64,000 nt of DNA. It comes from Nocardia amikacinitolerans NBRC 108937. Its GTDB lineage: Bacteria > Actinomycetota > Actinomycetes > Mycobacteriales > Mycobacteriaceae. The stretch lies in assembly GCF_001612615.1 (NCBI RefSeq), contig NZ_BDAU01000047.1, positions 1-64,000 of the forward strand, in the 5' to 3' direction. Made by a program: the position numbers and the translations under genes. This document shows positions 1 through 8,283 of this stretch, in pieces. Under the pieces are notes generated by a model, which worked only from the letters and a program-made list of their open reading frames with translations, searched no databases and was not told where the DNA came from. How positions within the stretch are numbered: position 1 is the stretch's first letter; the number at the start of each line of letters is the position of its first letter.

Positions 1-434
1 AAATAGCAACCATTTGACTACCGTCGATTTTCGCGGGTTCCCCGCGCCCGCATCGGGCGCACTGCTCTCGCATCGGACCAGCTCGCGACCGCTGCCGACG
101 CCGCGCAGCGCCAGTTCTCGTGTGAGCACTGTGCATAACTGCACGCGACCTGCACGCGACGACAACCCAACACCGCAGCTCCACCCGCCAACTCCCGCTC
201 ACTGCCCTCCCTAGACGCAGCCACAGCCAGATGACCACGCCGGAAGCCGTGCCCACGCTCCTCAACTGCGGGAGGTAAGCCGGGTACGGCACTCAACGTG
301 CCCAGCACCGTTCGAGGAAAACACTGGTAGGCAGACTATGTGGGCACATCGACCTGGGCTCACGTGACTCAACCGGACCGCCGACCCAACCTGCCGCCCC
401 GGTCGGAATCCGCCCGACCGCCGCACCCATCGAT
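1..434. other. Intergenic, no supported gene
   Basis: No reading frame here has convincing coding character. The open frames present on both strands have unbiased, Pro/Arg-rich compositions and no recognisable motif, as expected of GC-rich DNA with few stop codons. The stretch leads into the repeat-rich block that follows. The first bases may belong to the flank of a gene lying outside the window. Confidence 0.5.
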
Positions 435-509
435 CACGACCCCGCACCCGCCCGAACGCGCGGTCACCACGACCCCGCACCCGCCCGAACGCGCGGTCAC
501 CACGACCCC
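435..509. repeat. 33-bp direct repeat, two full copies plus a partial
   Basis: A 33-bp unit beginning CACGACCCCGCACCCGCCCG is present twice back to back (435-467 and 468-500), identical as read here. The first 9 bases of a third copy follow. It lies just before the larger 34-bp array and differs from it in sequence. No gene covers it. Confidence 0.85.
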
Positions 510-584
510 AACATTCGACGGCCCACCGGGCCGACACATGGCTGCGTGACAAACGACCCACCACGACCACCCGACTCATGGCCC

Positions 585-1680
585 ACGACCAGCGGCCCAC
601 CGGGCCGTCACCCCACCTCGTGACCAGGGCCCACCGGCCCGCCACCCCTACCCCGCGATGAGCGGGCCCACCGGGCGCCACCCCCCACCCCGCGAGGGCC
701 GTCACGCTAACCTCGCGGTCAGCGGCTCCCCGGGCCGCTACCCACCTTGCGGTCAGCGGCCCACCGGGCTGCCACCCACCTCGCGACCGACGGTTCACCG
801 GGCCGCCACCGACCTTGTGACCAGCGGCCCGCCCGGGCTGTCACCCACCCCGCGACTAGCGGCTCACCGAGCCGCCACCCGCCCCGCGACCAACGCCCCT
901 CGGGCCGCCAACCACCCACTCCCCGCAGCCCGCCCGGGCTGTCATCCACCTCGCGACCGACGGTTCACCGGGCTGCCACCCACCTTGCGGTCAGCGGCTC
1001 ACCGGGCTGTCATCCACCTGGCGACCAGCGGCTCACCGGGCTGCCACCCACCTGGCGACCAGCGGCTCACCGGGCTGCCACCCACCTCGCGACCAGCGGC
1101 TCACCGGGCCGCCACCCACCTCGCGACCAGCGGCTCACCGGGCCGCCACCCGCCCCGCGACCAACGCCCCTCGGGCCGCCAACCACCCACTCCCCGCAGC
1201 CCGCCCGGGCTGTCATCCACCTGGCGACCAGCGGCTCACCGGGCTGCCACCCACCTTGCGGCCAGTGGCCTTCCGGGTTGCTAACCCCGCCTTGCGGCCA
1301 GTGGCCTTCCGGGCTGCTAACCCACCCCGTCGGCTCACCGGGCCGCCACCGACCTTGCGACCGACGGCCCACCGGGCCGCCGCCCACCTCGTGGCCAGTG
1401 GCTCACCGGGCTGCCAACCCCGCCTCGCGACCGACGGCCCACCGGGCCAACACCCCACCTCGCGGCCAGCGGCTCACCAGGCCGCCGCCCACCTTGCGGC
1501 CAGTGGCTCACCGCGCTGCCAACCCCGCCTCGCGACCGACGGCCCACCGGGCCGCCACCGACCTTGCGACCGACGGCCCACCGGGCCGCCGCCCACCTTG
1601 CGACCAACGCCCCACCGGGCGCCACCCACCCCGCGACCAGCGCCCCACCGGGCCGCCAACCACCCACTCCCCGCACCCCG
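585..1680. repeat. Degenerate ~34-bp tandem repeat array
   Basis: About 1.1 kb is built from degenerate units of mostly 34 bp, each containing a core close to GCGACCAGCGGCTCACCGGG followed by a CYGCCACCCACCT segment. Best preserved units are consecutive near 1020-1155. Many units contain the small palindrome GGCCCACCGGGCC. A longer block including a short spacer with CCACCCACTCCCCGC occurs at about 888-950 and again at about 1157-1216, so there is higher-order duplication. Because 34 is not a multiple of three, the repeat is read in all three frames in turn, which argues against a repeated protein domain. It lies downstream of the sigma factor gene (minus strand). Confidence 0.85.
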
Positions 1681-1753
1681 CCCCCACAACTCACCCCCTG
1701 GCACACCCCCTACCTACCGCCCGGCCCACCCAAACCGGACCCGGCCAACCAAC

Positions 1754-2746
1754 TCAGTCCCGCAACTCCATCGGCAACCCGAACAGCGGGAACAACCGCT
1801 CCGTATCCAAGAAGAAGTTCAGCCCCGAGATCGTCTCGCCGTCGAGTTCCAGCACCGTGATCGACCACGGTACGAACACTCCCGGCTCCTCGCTCGGCTT
1901 GTAGTGCCCGAACGCGGGCAGGCCGTTCGCACCCTCCAGCCGCACCATGCGGGACCCGGCGCAAGCGCTGCCGGTGCCGAGCATGAACTCGGCGACGTTC
2001 TGCGGGCCGGAGATCCACAGGTCGAAGGGCGGCATGGACAGTGCCACATCGGCTTTCAGCAGGGTGGTCAGGGCGTCCATGTCGTAGGCCTCGAAGGCCG
2101 CGACGAACTCGTCGACGAGTTTGCGCTGATCGTCGTCGGATTCGTCGTAGCCGTCGGTGCTGTCGGGCTGCACCTTGGACATGGTGGCGCGGGCGCGCTG
2201 GAGGGCGCTGTTCACCGACGCGGGCGACATGGTCAGCGCCTCGGCGGTCTCGCTCGCCGAGAAGCGCAGCACCTCACGCATGATCAGGATGGCGCGCTGG
2301 GTTGCGGGCAGATGCTGACATGCCGCGACGAAAGCCAGGCGCAGGGTGTCCTTGGTGGCCGCGTGTTCGGCCGGATCCGCCCCGAAGGCAAGGGCATTGG
2401 GGATCGGCTCGATCCAGACGTAGTCGGGCTGCGGTGGGGGCAGCGGCGAATCCGGAGTGCCTGGACCGTGGAGATCCATCGGCCTGGCCCGCCGCTGGGG
2501 ACCGTCGAGCATGTCGAGGCAGACGTTGGTGGCGATGCGGTACAGCCAGGATCGCAGGCTGGCCCTGCCCTCGAAGGAGCCGTAGGACTTCCACGCCCTG
2601 GTGAAGGTCTCCTGCACCGCGTCCTCGGCCTCGAAGGACGAGCCGAGCATGCGGTACGCGTAGGCGCACAGCTCCCGCCGGTGACCCTCGAACGACGCGA
2701 GAACGTCGGGGGAGAGAGTGGTCGACGGGCTGGACGAGTCGGTCAT
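1754..2746 (-). CDS. sigG: ECF RNA polymerase sigma factor, SigG type
   Basis: A 330-aa ECF-like sigma factor that would direct RNA polymerase to a small set of promoters. Sigma region 2 lies at about residues 20-85 (YRMLGSSFEAEDAVQETF, then RASLRSWLYRIATNVCLD). Region 4 is at about 135-190 (LPATQRAILIMREVLRFSAS, then SPASVNSALQRAR). A SnoaL-like C-terminal domain covers about 207-325. This layout and the region sequences fit the SigG (TIGR02960-like) group, in which the SnoaL domain replaces a classical anti-sigma partner; no anti-sigma gene is adjacent. The chosen ATG at 2746 gives the usual N-terminus; an in-frame ATG at 2758 and a longer GTG/ATG form to 2812 are possible. The divergent neighbour is a VOC protein. 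Confidence 0.85.
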   Translation of the reverse strand: MTDSSSPSTTLSPDVLASFEGHRRELCAYAYRMLGSSFEAEDAVQETFTRAWKSYGSFEGRASLRSWLYRIATNVCLDMLDGPQRRARPMDLHGPGTPDSPLPPPQPDYVWIEPIPNALAFGADPAEHAATKDTLRLAFVAACQHLPATQRAILIMREVLRFSASETAEALTMSPASVNSALQRARATMSKVQPDSTDGYDESDDDQRKLVDEFVAAFEAYDMDALTTLLKADVALSMPPFDLWISGPQNVAEFMLGTGSACAGSRMVRLEGANGLPAFGHYKPSEEPGVFVPWSITVLELDGETISGLNFFLDTERLFPLFGLPMELRD

Positions 2747-2924
2747 GGGTGCCACCATGCCACAGCCCACCGACACAAAACAGGCCCGAAAACCGGGTGA
2801 CACCTGCACCAAGATCGACCGAAAGGGGAGTGGCCGTGATCACACGCGGCTAGAGCGATGAGTTCTCGCCGCCGGGTTCGTCTCTACCTGTGAACACGCC
2901 GACGCGCCCCGAGAGGACGAGAAC

Positions 2925-3344
2925 ATGAGCAGCAAGATGATCTTCATCAACCTTCCGGTCACCGATCTGGACCGGTCGAAGGCCTTCTACGAGGCACTGG
3001 GCTGGAAGGTCAACCAGGACTTCACCGACGAGAACGCCTCCTGCATCGTCGTCGACGACAACATCTGCCTGATGCTGCTGACCAGGGAATACTTCACCAC
3101 CTTCAGCAAGCGCCCGATCGCCGACACCGTCTCGGCGACGGCCGCCGCCTACGCGCTGTCGCTGTCCAGCGCGCAGGAGGTCGACCAGCTGACCGACGCC
3201 GCCGTCGCCGCGGGCGCGACCGAGGAGGTCAACGAGGAGAAGCGCGCGCAGGAGGCCCAGGTCGGCATGCACGGCCGCACCTTCATCGACCCCGACGGCC
3301 ACCAGTGGGAGCCGTTCTGGATGGACTACCCCGGCGCCAACTGA
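2925..3344 (+). CDS. VOC (glyoxalase/bleomycin-resistance) family protein
   Basis: A 139-aa single-domain vicinal-oxygen-chelate protein. It opens with the typical beta-strand MIFINLPVTDLDRSKAFYEA and ends with DPDGHQWEPFWMDYP, the usual end of the second beta-alpha-beta-beta-beta module, where E/H metal ligands normally sit. The fold is clear but the substrate cannot be deduced. VOC genes next to ECF sigma genes are common, and the divergent SigG-type gene may control it. The start codon follows GAGAGGACGAGAAC, a usable ribosome binding site. It converges on echA19 across a strong hairpin. Confidence 0.85.
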   Translation: MSSKMIFINLPVTDLDRSKAFYEALGWKVNQDFTDENASCIVVDDNICLMLLTREYFTTFSKRPIADTVSATAAAYALSLSSAQEVDQLTDAAVAAGATEEVNEEKRAQEAQVGMHGRTFIDPDGHQWEPFWMDYPGAN

Positions 3345-3360
3345 CGCCCGAACGCAACGC

Positions 3361-3389
3361 GGCCCCCGAGCGCGAACGCGCCGGGGGCC
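3361..3389. terminator. Bidirectional hairpin terminator between VOC gene and echA19
   Basis: GGCCCCCG at 3361-3368 pairs with CGGGGGCC at 3382-3389, and inner GCGC bases can extend the stem. It lies in the 58-bp gap between two convergent genes, so it can serve both directions. There is no T-tract, which is usual for high-GC actinobacteria. Confidence 0.65.
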
Positions 3390-3402
3390 GAGCCGCATTC
3401 GG

Positions 3403-4185
3403 CTACTGACCGGTGAAAGTGGGCTTGCGCTTCTCCGCGAACGCCTTCGGTCCCTCCTTGGCGTCCGCCGACTTGAAGACCTGTGTTCCGAGTTCGGCGT
3501 CGATCTTGAACGCCTCTTCCTCGTGCATGCCCTCGGTGTCGCGAATGGTGCGCAGAATCGCCTGCACCGCGAGCGGGCCGTTGGCCGCGATCAGGTCGGC
3601 CAGTTCGAGCGCCTTGTCCAGCGCGGTGCCGTCCGGGACGACGTGCCCGATCAGGCCGATCTCCTTGGCCTCCGGCGCGGTGATGTGCCTGCCGGTGAGC
3701 AGGATGTCGGCCGCGACCGTGTAGGGGATCTGGCGCACCAGGCGCACCGCGGAGCCACCGAGCGGGAACAGGCCCCAGCGCGCCTCGGACACACCGAACT
3801 TCGCGCTCTCGCCGGCAACGCGGATGTCGGTGCCCTGCAAGATCTCTGTGCCGCCCGCGATGGCCGGGCCCTCGACCGCCGCGATCAGCGGCTTGGTCAG
3901 CCTGCGGCCCTTGAGCAGTGCCTCGATCTTGGACAGGTCCCAGCCGCCGCCCTTGAACGAATCGCCCGGATGCTGGGCGGTCATCGCCTTGAGGTCGGCG
4001 CCCGCGCAGAAAGCGCCGCCCGCGCCGGTCAGGATCGCCACCCGGATGTCCGGATCGCTGTCCACCTGGTCCCAGGCGTCGCGCATGATCGCCATCATTT
4101 CGGCCGACAGCGCGTTGCGGGCCTCCGGCCGATTCATGGTGACGATGAGAACGTGGTCGCGCTTCTCGACGAGGCAGTGCGGCAT
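3403..4185 (-). CDS. echA19: Enoyl-CoA hydratase EchA19 (steroid side-chain degradation)
   Basis: A 260-aa crotonase. In Mycobacterium this enzyme hydrates the steroid enoyl-CoA made during beta-oxidation of the cholesterol side chain. Crotonase signatures are visible: TGAGGAFCAGADLKA (oxyanion hole, about residues 51-65) and KPLIAAVEGPAIAGGTEI (about 96-113), with the FGVSEARWGLFPLGGSAVRL substrate region. The sequence closely follows my recollection of M. tuberculosis EchA19 (Rv3516), which is also divergent from fadD19. The frame stays open far upstream, but the ATG at 4185 has AGGAG 8 nt before it and gives the family's usual N-terminus. The KstR-like operator at 4222-4235 serves both genes. 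Confidence 0.92.
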   Translation of the reverse strand: MPHCLVEKRDHVLIVTMNRPEARNALSAEMMAIMRDAWDQVDSDPDIRVAILTGAGGAFCAGADLKAMTAQHPGDSFKGGGWDLSKIEALLKGRRLTKPLIAAVEGPAIAGGTEILQGTDIRVAGESAKFGVSEARWGLFPLGGSAVRLVRQIPYTVAADILLTGRHITAPEAKEIGLIGHVVPDGTALDKALELADLIAANGPLAVQAILRTIRDTEGMHEEEAFKIDAELGTQVFKSADAKEGPKAFAEKRKPTFTGQ

Positions 4186-4221
4186 TGCTGATTCTCCTGA
4201 CTTTCGAGCCTTGTCAAGAAC

Positions 4222-4235
4222 AGTAACACGTTCTA
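4222..4235. promoter_or_regulatory. KstR-type operator between echA19 and fadD19
   Basis: AGTAACACGTTCTA matches TnnAACnnGTTnnA at every fixed position except the first. The likely -10 of fadD19 (TATTTT, 4234-4239) overlaps its right end. A repressor bound here would therefore block transcription directly. KstR is the known TetR-family repressor of cholesterol catabolism genes, relieved by a steroid CoA thioester. Confidence 0.75.
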
Positions 4236-4245
4236 TTTTTAGCGT

Positions 4246-5895
4246 GTGAGCCACAACATAGCCGACCTCGTCGAACATGCCATCGACCTCATGCCCGATC
4301 GCGTCGCGCTGGCCGACGACGGCCGTGAGGTGACCTACGCCCAGCTGGAGGAGCGCGCCAACAAACTGGCCCACTACCTGCTGGAACACGGCGTTCAGCC
4401 GGGCGACAAGGTGGGCATCTACTCGCGCAACACCATCGAGGCCGTCGAGGCCATGGTCGCGGTGTTCAAAGCCCGCGCCGTGATGATCAACGTGAACTAC
4501 CGATACGTCGAGAACGAGTTGCAATACATCTTCGACAACTCGGACATGGTCGCGCTGATTCACGAGCGCCGCTACAGCGACAAAGTGGCCGCGGTTCGCC
4601 CCGCGATCGAGAAGCTGCGCACCGTCATCGTCGTGGACGACGATACGACCGGCACGATCCCCACCGCAGCGGATTCGGTGGAATACGAGGCGGCCCTCGC
4701 GCAGTCCTCGGGCGCGCGCGACTTCGGCGAACGGTCCCCCGACGACCTGTACATGCTCTACACCGGCGGCACCACCGGCATGCCCAAGGGCGTGATGTGG
4801 CGGCAGGAGGACGTGTGGCGCGTGCTCGGCGGCGGCATCAACTTCCTCACCGGCGAATACGTCGCCGACGAATGGGATCTGGCCAAGCTCGGCGCGGCCA
4901 ACCCGCCGATGACCCGGTTCCCGATTCCGCCGATGATCCACGGCGGCTCCCAGTGGGCCACCTTCCAGAGCCTGTTCGGCGGCGGCAAGACCGTGATGAT
5001 CCCGGAGTTCACCGGGCACGGCGTGTGGCAGCACATCGACCGCCACGGCATCAACCTCATCTTCATCACCGGCGACGCGATGGCGCGGCCGATGCTGGAC
5101 GCGCTGATCGAGGGCAACCCGGAAACCGGTAAGCCGTACGACCTTTCGACGCTGTTCGCGATCGCAAGCAGCGCGGCGCTCTTCTCGCCCGCCATCAAGG
5201 AGAAGCTGCTCGACCTGCTGCCGAACCGGATGATCACCGACTCGATCGGCTCCTCCGAGACCGGGTTCGGCGGGCTAAGCATGGTCGCCAAGGGTCAGGC
5301 GCACACCGGCGGGCCTCGGGTCAAGATCGACGCCTCCACCGAGGTGCTCGACGAGGCGGGCAACCCCGTCGTGCCTGGCTCCGGCCAGATCGGCATCCTC
5401 GCGCGCAAGGGCCACATTCCGCTCGGCTACTACAAGGACGAGGCCAAGACCGCCGCGACCTTCAAGGAGTTCAACGGAATTCGCTACTCGATCCCCGGCG
5501 ACTACGCGCGGGTCGAGGAGGACGGCACCGTCACGATGCTGGGCCGCGGTTCGGTCAGCATCAACAGCGGTGGCGAGAAGATCTTCCCAGAGGAGGTCGA
5601 GGGCGCGCTCAAGTCGCACCCCGAGATCTTCGACGCCCTGGTGGTCGGCGTCGACGACGATCGCTGGGGCCAGCGCGTCGTCGCGGTCGTGCAGTGTCGC
5701 GGCGACAACCGCCCCACCCTGGAGGATCTGCGCCCGGTCCTGACCAAGGAGATCGCCCCCTACAAGCTCCCGCGCAGTCTCTGGTTCGTCGACGAGATCA
5801 AGCGTTCCCCCGCGGGCAAGCCGGACTACCGGTGGGCCAAGGCGCAGACCGAGGCGCGCCCGGCGGACGAGCACGCCGAGGCGAGCGCCAAGTAG
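4246..5895 (+). CDS. fadD19: Steroid-CoA ligase FadD19
   Basis: A 549-aa acyl-CoA synthetase of the ANL superfamily. In actinobacteria FadD19 loads CoA onto the carboxylated side chain of sterols, using ATP. The P-loop-like motif YTGGTTGMPKG is at residues 172-182, SIGSSETGFG near 332-341, the GDYARVEEDGTVTMLGR hinge region near 418-435, and the C-terminal RSPAGKPDYRW carries the adenylation lysine near 525. It follows M. tuberculosis FadD19 (Rv3515c) along its length. GTG at 4246 is chosen because a TATTTT -10 box ends 6 nt upstream, indicating a leaderless message. It is followed by a strong terminator. Confidence 0.93.
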   Translation: MSHNIADLVEHAIDLMPDRVALADDGREVTYAQLEERANKLAHYLLEHGVQPGDKVGIYSRNTIEAVEAMVAVFKARAVMINVNYRYVENELQYIFDNSDMVALIHERRYSDKVAAVRPAIEKLRTVIVVDDDTTGTIPTAADSVEYEAALAQSSGARDFGERSPDDLYMLYTGGTTGMPKGVMWRQEDVWRVLGGGINFLTGEYVADEWDLAKLGAANPPMTRFPIPPMIHGGSQWATFQSLFGGGKTVMIPEFTGHGVWQHIDRHGINLIFITGDAMARPMLDALIEGNPETGKPYDLSTLFAIASSAALFSPAIKEKLLDLLPNRMITDSIGSSETGFGGLSMVAKGQAHTGGPRVKIDASTEVLDEAGNPVVPGSGQIGILARKGHIPLGYYKDEAKTAATFKEFNGIRYSIPGDYARVEEDGTVTMLGRGSVSINSGGEKIFPEEVEGALKSHPEIFDALVVGVDDDRWGQRVVAVVQCRGDNRPTLEDLRPVLTKEIAPYKLPRSLWFVDEIKRSPAGKPDYRWAKAQTEARPADEHAEASAK

Positions 5896-5910
5896 GTCGA
5901 CCACGATCGA

Positions 5911-5937
5911 GGGCCGCCGCGAAAACCGCGGCGGCCC
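5911..5937 (+). terminator. Terminator after fadD19
   Basis: Perfect 11-bp arms GGGCCGCCGCG (5911-5921) and CGCGGCGGCCC (5927-5937) close an AAAAC loop and are followed by TTC. It lies 16 bp after the fadD19 stop codon. The oppositely oriented monooxygenase gene ends about 100 bp further on, so it may act for both. Confidence 0.85.
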
Positions 5938-6034
5938 TTCGTCATGCGCCGAGCGCTACCCAATCGACGCGTCGATCCGGCCTTCTTTCGTCGTGTGCCG
6001 CGGTCGAATACGGCGGCGCCGGTGTGTCTTTCGG

Positions 6035-7216
6035 TCAGCGGGTCGTCAGCTCGGCCAGGCGGAAGGCGAGGCGGGCGCGGATCGCGGGGATCCTGCTCAG
6101 CGTCGCGAGCGCGGTGTTGCGCGCGAGCCGGGCTATGCGGGGGCGCAAGGTGGCCATCTTCGTCATGCGGTCGGTGAACGCGACCACTCCGACGGCGACA
6201 GGACGGCGGGTGGCTTCGTACTCGTCCAAAAGCGCCTGCGGCTCGCCGGCCAGCACTCGCGCGAGCAGCGGACCGAGGGCGGCCGCGTCCTGGATGCCGG
6301 TGTTCATGCCCTGACCGCCCGCCGGGCTGTGCACGTGAGCGGCGTCGCCTACCAGCAAGATTCGGCCCGCGCGGTAACGGTCCGCCACCCGGTGGTGCAC
6401 ACGGAATCGCGACGACCAGAGCACTTCTCGCACGCGGATGTCGCCGCCGGGGCCGCGCGCGTCCAGGATCGCCTGAATATCGTCGGCGGTGGGATGTTCC
6501 GGCGCATCGTCCACCGTGGCGACCACCCGGTAGCGGTCGGGTTCCGCGGCGTCGGGCAGCGGAGCGACGACGGTCACGCCCTCCGGCGAAAGGTGCAGCG
6601 CTACTTCGTCTCTGGCGATCGGCCAGGTCATTCGCACGTCGGCAAGGACGAACGAGGCCGGGTAGGTGTCGCCGGTGAAGCCGATCCCCGCGTGCTCGCG
6701 GACGGTGCTGTGCATGCCGTCGGCACCGATGACGTAGTCGGCGCGAATCGTGCCCGCGACACCCGCGGCATCGGTGTATTCGACGGTGACGCCGTCCTTT
6801 TCGTTCCCGACGCTGGTGACGATGTACGGCCGGTGCACCCGCCCGCCCGCCTTGTGCAGTCGCTCGAGCAGCACCGCCTCGGTGGTGTCCTGCGGGGTCA
6901 TCAGGGTGTACGGGTACGGGGTCGGGAGGTTGCCGAACTCGATGGTCGCGAGGGTGCGCGCGCCGTCGTGCACGGTGAAACGCGGAACCTGGATGCCGCG
7001 CAGGATCAGTTCGTCGGCGATGCCGAGTTCGACGAGTACCTCGAGGGTGCGCGCGTGCACCACGGCCGCGCGAGAGGTGTTGGCGCCCTCGGTGAGCCGG
7101 TCCAGGACAACGACGTCGACGCCCGCGTCCGCGAGGGTGATGGCTGCGGTGAGTCCGGCGGGTCCGGCGCCGACGACGAGTACCGAGGTGGTGCCGGGAA
7201 GCGGGGTGGCGTTCAT
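6035..7216 (-). CDS. FAD-dependent aromatic-type monooxygenase
   Basis: A 393-aa class A flavoprotein hydroxylase (PheA/TfdB, FAD_binding_3 type). The N-terminal dinucleotide motif GAGPAG (near residues 16-21), the mid-protein GADGMHSTVRE motif and RILLVGDAAHVHSPAGGQGM (FAD ribityl-phosphate contact) are all present. Such enzymes hydroxylate aromatic or polyketide-like substrates using NAD(P)H and oxygen; the substrate here is unknown. It is shorter than phenol hydroxylases because it lacks the thioredoxin-like C-terminal domain. AGGAG precedes the ATG by 7 nt. It is divergent from, and probably controlled by, the TetR gene at 7318. Confidence 0.85.
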   Translation of the reverse strand: MNATPLPGTTSVLVVGAGPAGLTAAITLADAGVDVVVLDRLTEGANTSRAAVVHARTLEVLVELGIADELILRGIQVPRFTVHDGARTLATIEFGNLPTPYPYTLMTPQDTTEAVLLERLHKAGGRVHRPYIVTSVGNEKDGVTVEYTDAAGVAGTIRADYVIGADGMHSTVREHAGIGFTGDTYPASFVLADVRMTWPIARDEVALHLSPEGVTVVAPLPDAAEPDRYRVVATVDDAPEHPTADDIQAILDARGPGGDIRVREVLWSSRFRVHHRVADRYRAGRILLVGDAAHVHSPAGGQGMNTGIQDAAALGPLLARVLAGEPQALLDEYEATRRPVAVGVVAFTDRMTKMATLRPRIARLARNTALATLSRIPAIRARLAFRLAELTTR

Positions 7217-7229
7217 GACTGGCTCCTAT

Positions 7230-7317
7230 GTCAACAACTGTAGGTCAACGCTTGTTGGCACAACTGTAGGGCTGCGTGGACGCGGAAGTCAACAGTTGTT
7301 GGCCTACAATCGTTGGC
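7230..7317. promoter_or_regulatory. TetR operator region with repeated inverted sites
   Basis: Two nearly identical imperfect palindromes, GTCAACGCTTGTTGGC (7244-7259) and GTCAACAGTTGTTGGC (7288-7303), lie 44 bp apart, that is four helical turns. Related half-sites occur at 7230 (GTCAACAACTG) and 7304-7317 (CTACAATCGTTGGC). TACAAT at 7305-7310 looks like the -10 of the TetR gene and abuts the second palindrome. The arrangement fits auto-repression plus repression of the monooxygenase. Confidence 0.65.
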
Positions 7318-7905
7318 ATGACAGAGTCGTCTGATCCGCCCCCCGCCCGTCGCTCCGACGCGACCCGCGCCGCGATCCTCGAAGCGGCACGGGCGCGTTT
7401 CGCCGCCGAAGGATTCCGCAAAGCGACGATCCGCGCCATCGCCGCCGACGCCGCCATCGATCCGTCCATGGTGATGCGCTACTTCGGCAGCAAGGACGGC
7501 CTTTTCGCGGCGGCCGTCGACATTGATCTCGAACTGCCGGACCTGGCCGCCGCCGAGCCGGACACGTTGGGCGAGTTGCTGATCCGCCGCTTCCTCGCGA
7601 TCTGGGAGGACGAGCAGAACACCGTCCTGCTGATCCTGCTGCGCTCGTCCATCACCGACGACGCCGTCTCCGACCGTTTCCGCGCGGTCTTCGCCGAACA
7701 GGTCCTCCCCGCGGTCCTGCGCTTCGGCGACCCCGCCGACGCCCCCCGCCGCAGCGGCCTCGTCGTCACCCAACTCCTCGGCTTGGCCCTGTGCCGCTAC
7801 GTCCTCCGCCTACCCCCGGTCGTCGCCATGACCCCACCCCAACTCATCGCCGACATCGCCCCCACCCTCCAGCGCTACCTGACCTCGTCCCCACCCGCGG
7901 CGTAG
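7318..7905 (+). CDS. TetR family transcriptional regulator
   Basis: A 195-aa TetR repressor. The N-terminal helix-turn-helix is clear: RAAILEAARARFAAEGFRKA then TIRAIAADAAIDPSMVMRYF, with FGSKDGLFAAAV closing the DNA-binding domain. The C-terminal ligand domain is the TetR_C-type seen in many regulators of monooxygenases and exporters. The ATG at 7318 lies 7 nt after a TACAAT -10 box, so the message is probably leaderless. Its best candidate target is the divergent FAD monooxygenase, through the palindromes in the shared gap. The ligand is unknown. Confidence 0.87.
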   Translation: MTESSDPPPARRSDATRAAILEAARARFAAEGFRKATIRAIAADAAIDPSMVMRYFGSKDGLFAAAVDIDLELPDLAAAEPDTLGELLIRRFLAIWEDEQNTVLLILLRSSITDDAVSDRFRAVFAEQVLPAVLRFGDPADAPRRSGLVVTQLLGLALCRYVLRLPPVVAMTPPQLIADIAPTLQRYLTSSPPAA

Positions 7906-7929
7906 TCGTTGTGGTTTCCGCGTGTATGC

Positions 7930-8283
7930 CTAACGGCGCCTGTCGGTTTGGCGGGGATGGCCGGTGCCCGCGAGCGTCAGGTACAGCGTGCGGTTCTCGT
8001 CGTCGATCGCGTACCAGATTCGCCCGCCGCCGGTGATCTCGTATTGCCACTGGTCGAGTACGGCGCCGCCCACCTTGACCGAACCGAGGTCGTACTTCAG
8101 TCGATGCTGGCGAGCCGGGTTCGCGACACTGCGCGGGTCGGAGGTGATGTCGGTCCACGCCCGGTCGAGATTGCCCGGAGCCTGAGCGAGCAACTCGGAC
8201 CAGCCGCGTGCCGCGTTGAGGTTGTGTACGACGACGCGCCACGGACGGGGTCGCGGTACCTCGTCGCCCTTGCGCAGCTTCAT
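7930..8283 (-). CDS. Putative RelE/ParE-like toxin of a type II TA pair
   Basis: A 117-aa basic protein starting MKLRKGDEVPRPRPW. It carries features of the RelE/ParE fold: a central RQHRLKYDLGSVKVGG basic stretch followed by the strands DQWQYEITGGGRIWYAIDDE and LYLTLAGTGHP. Its ATG overlaps the stop of the upstream antitoxin-like gene (ATGA, 8280-8283), indicating tight coupling. The open frame extends further upstream, but the start is set by this overlap. The name of the exact toxin family cannot be given from sequence alone, and toxicity is inferred from architecture. Confidence 0.6.
   Translation of the reverse strand: MKLRKGDEVPRPRPWRVVVHNLNAARGWSELLAQAPGNLDRAWTDITSDPRSVANPARQHRLKYDLGSVKVGGAVLDQWQYEITGGGRIWYAIDDENRTLYLTLAGTGHPRQTDRRR

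Noticed and set aside
585..1680. CRISPR array
   Set aside because: Units are contiguous and vary along their whole length. There are no conserved repeats separated by unique spacers, and no cas gene is near.
658..2800. Long open frames with repetitive Pro/Arg/His peptides over the repeat array
   Set aside because: They exist in several frames at once because the 34-bp repeat is GC-rich and stop-free. The same repeat is read in rotating frames, and the longest one runs antisense through sigG. There is no codon bias, ribosome site or family match.
4186..5046. 860-bp upstream extension of the echA19 frame
   Set aside because: It lies antisense to fadD19, with no crotonase homology. ATG 4185 has a good ribosome site and the family N-terminus.
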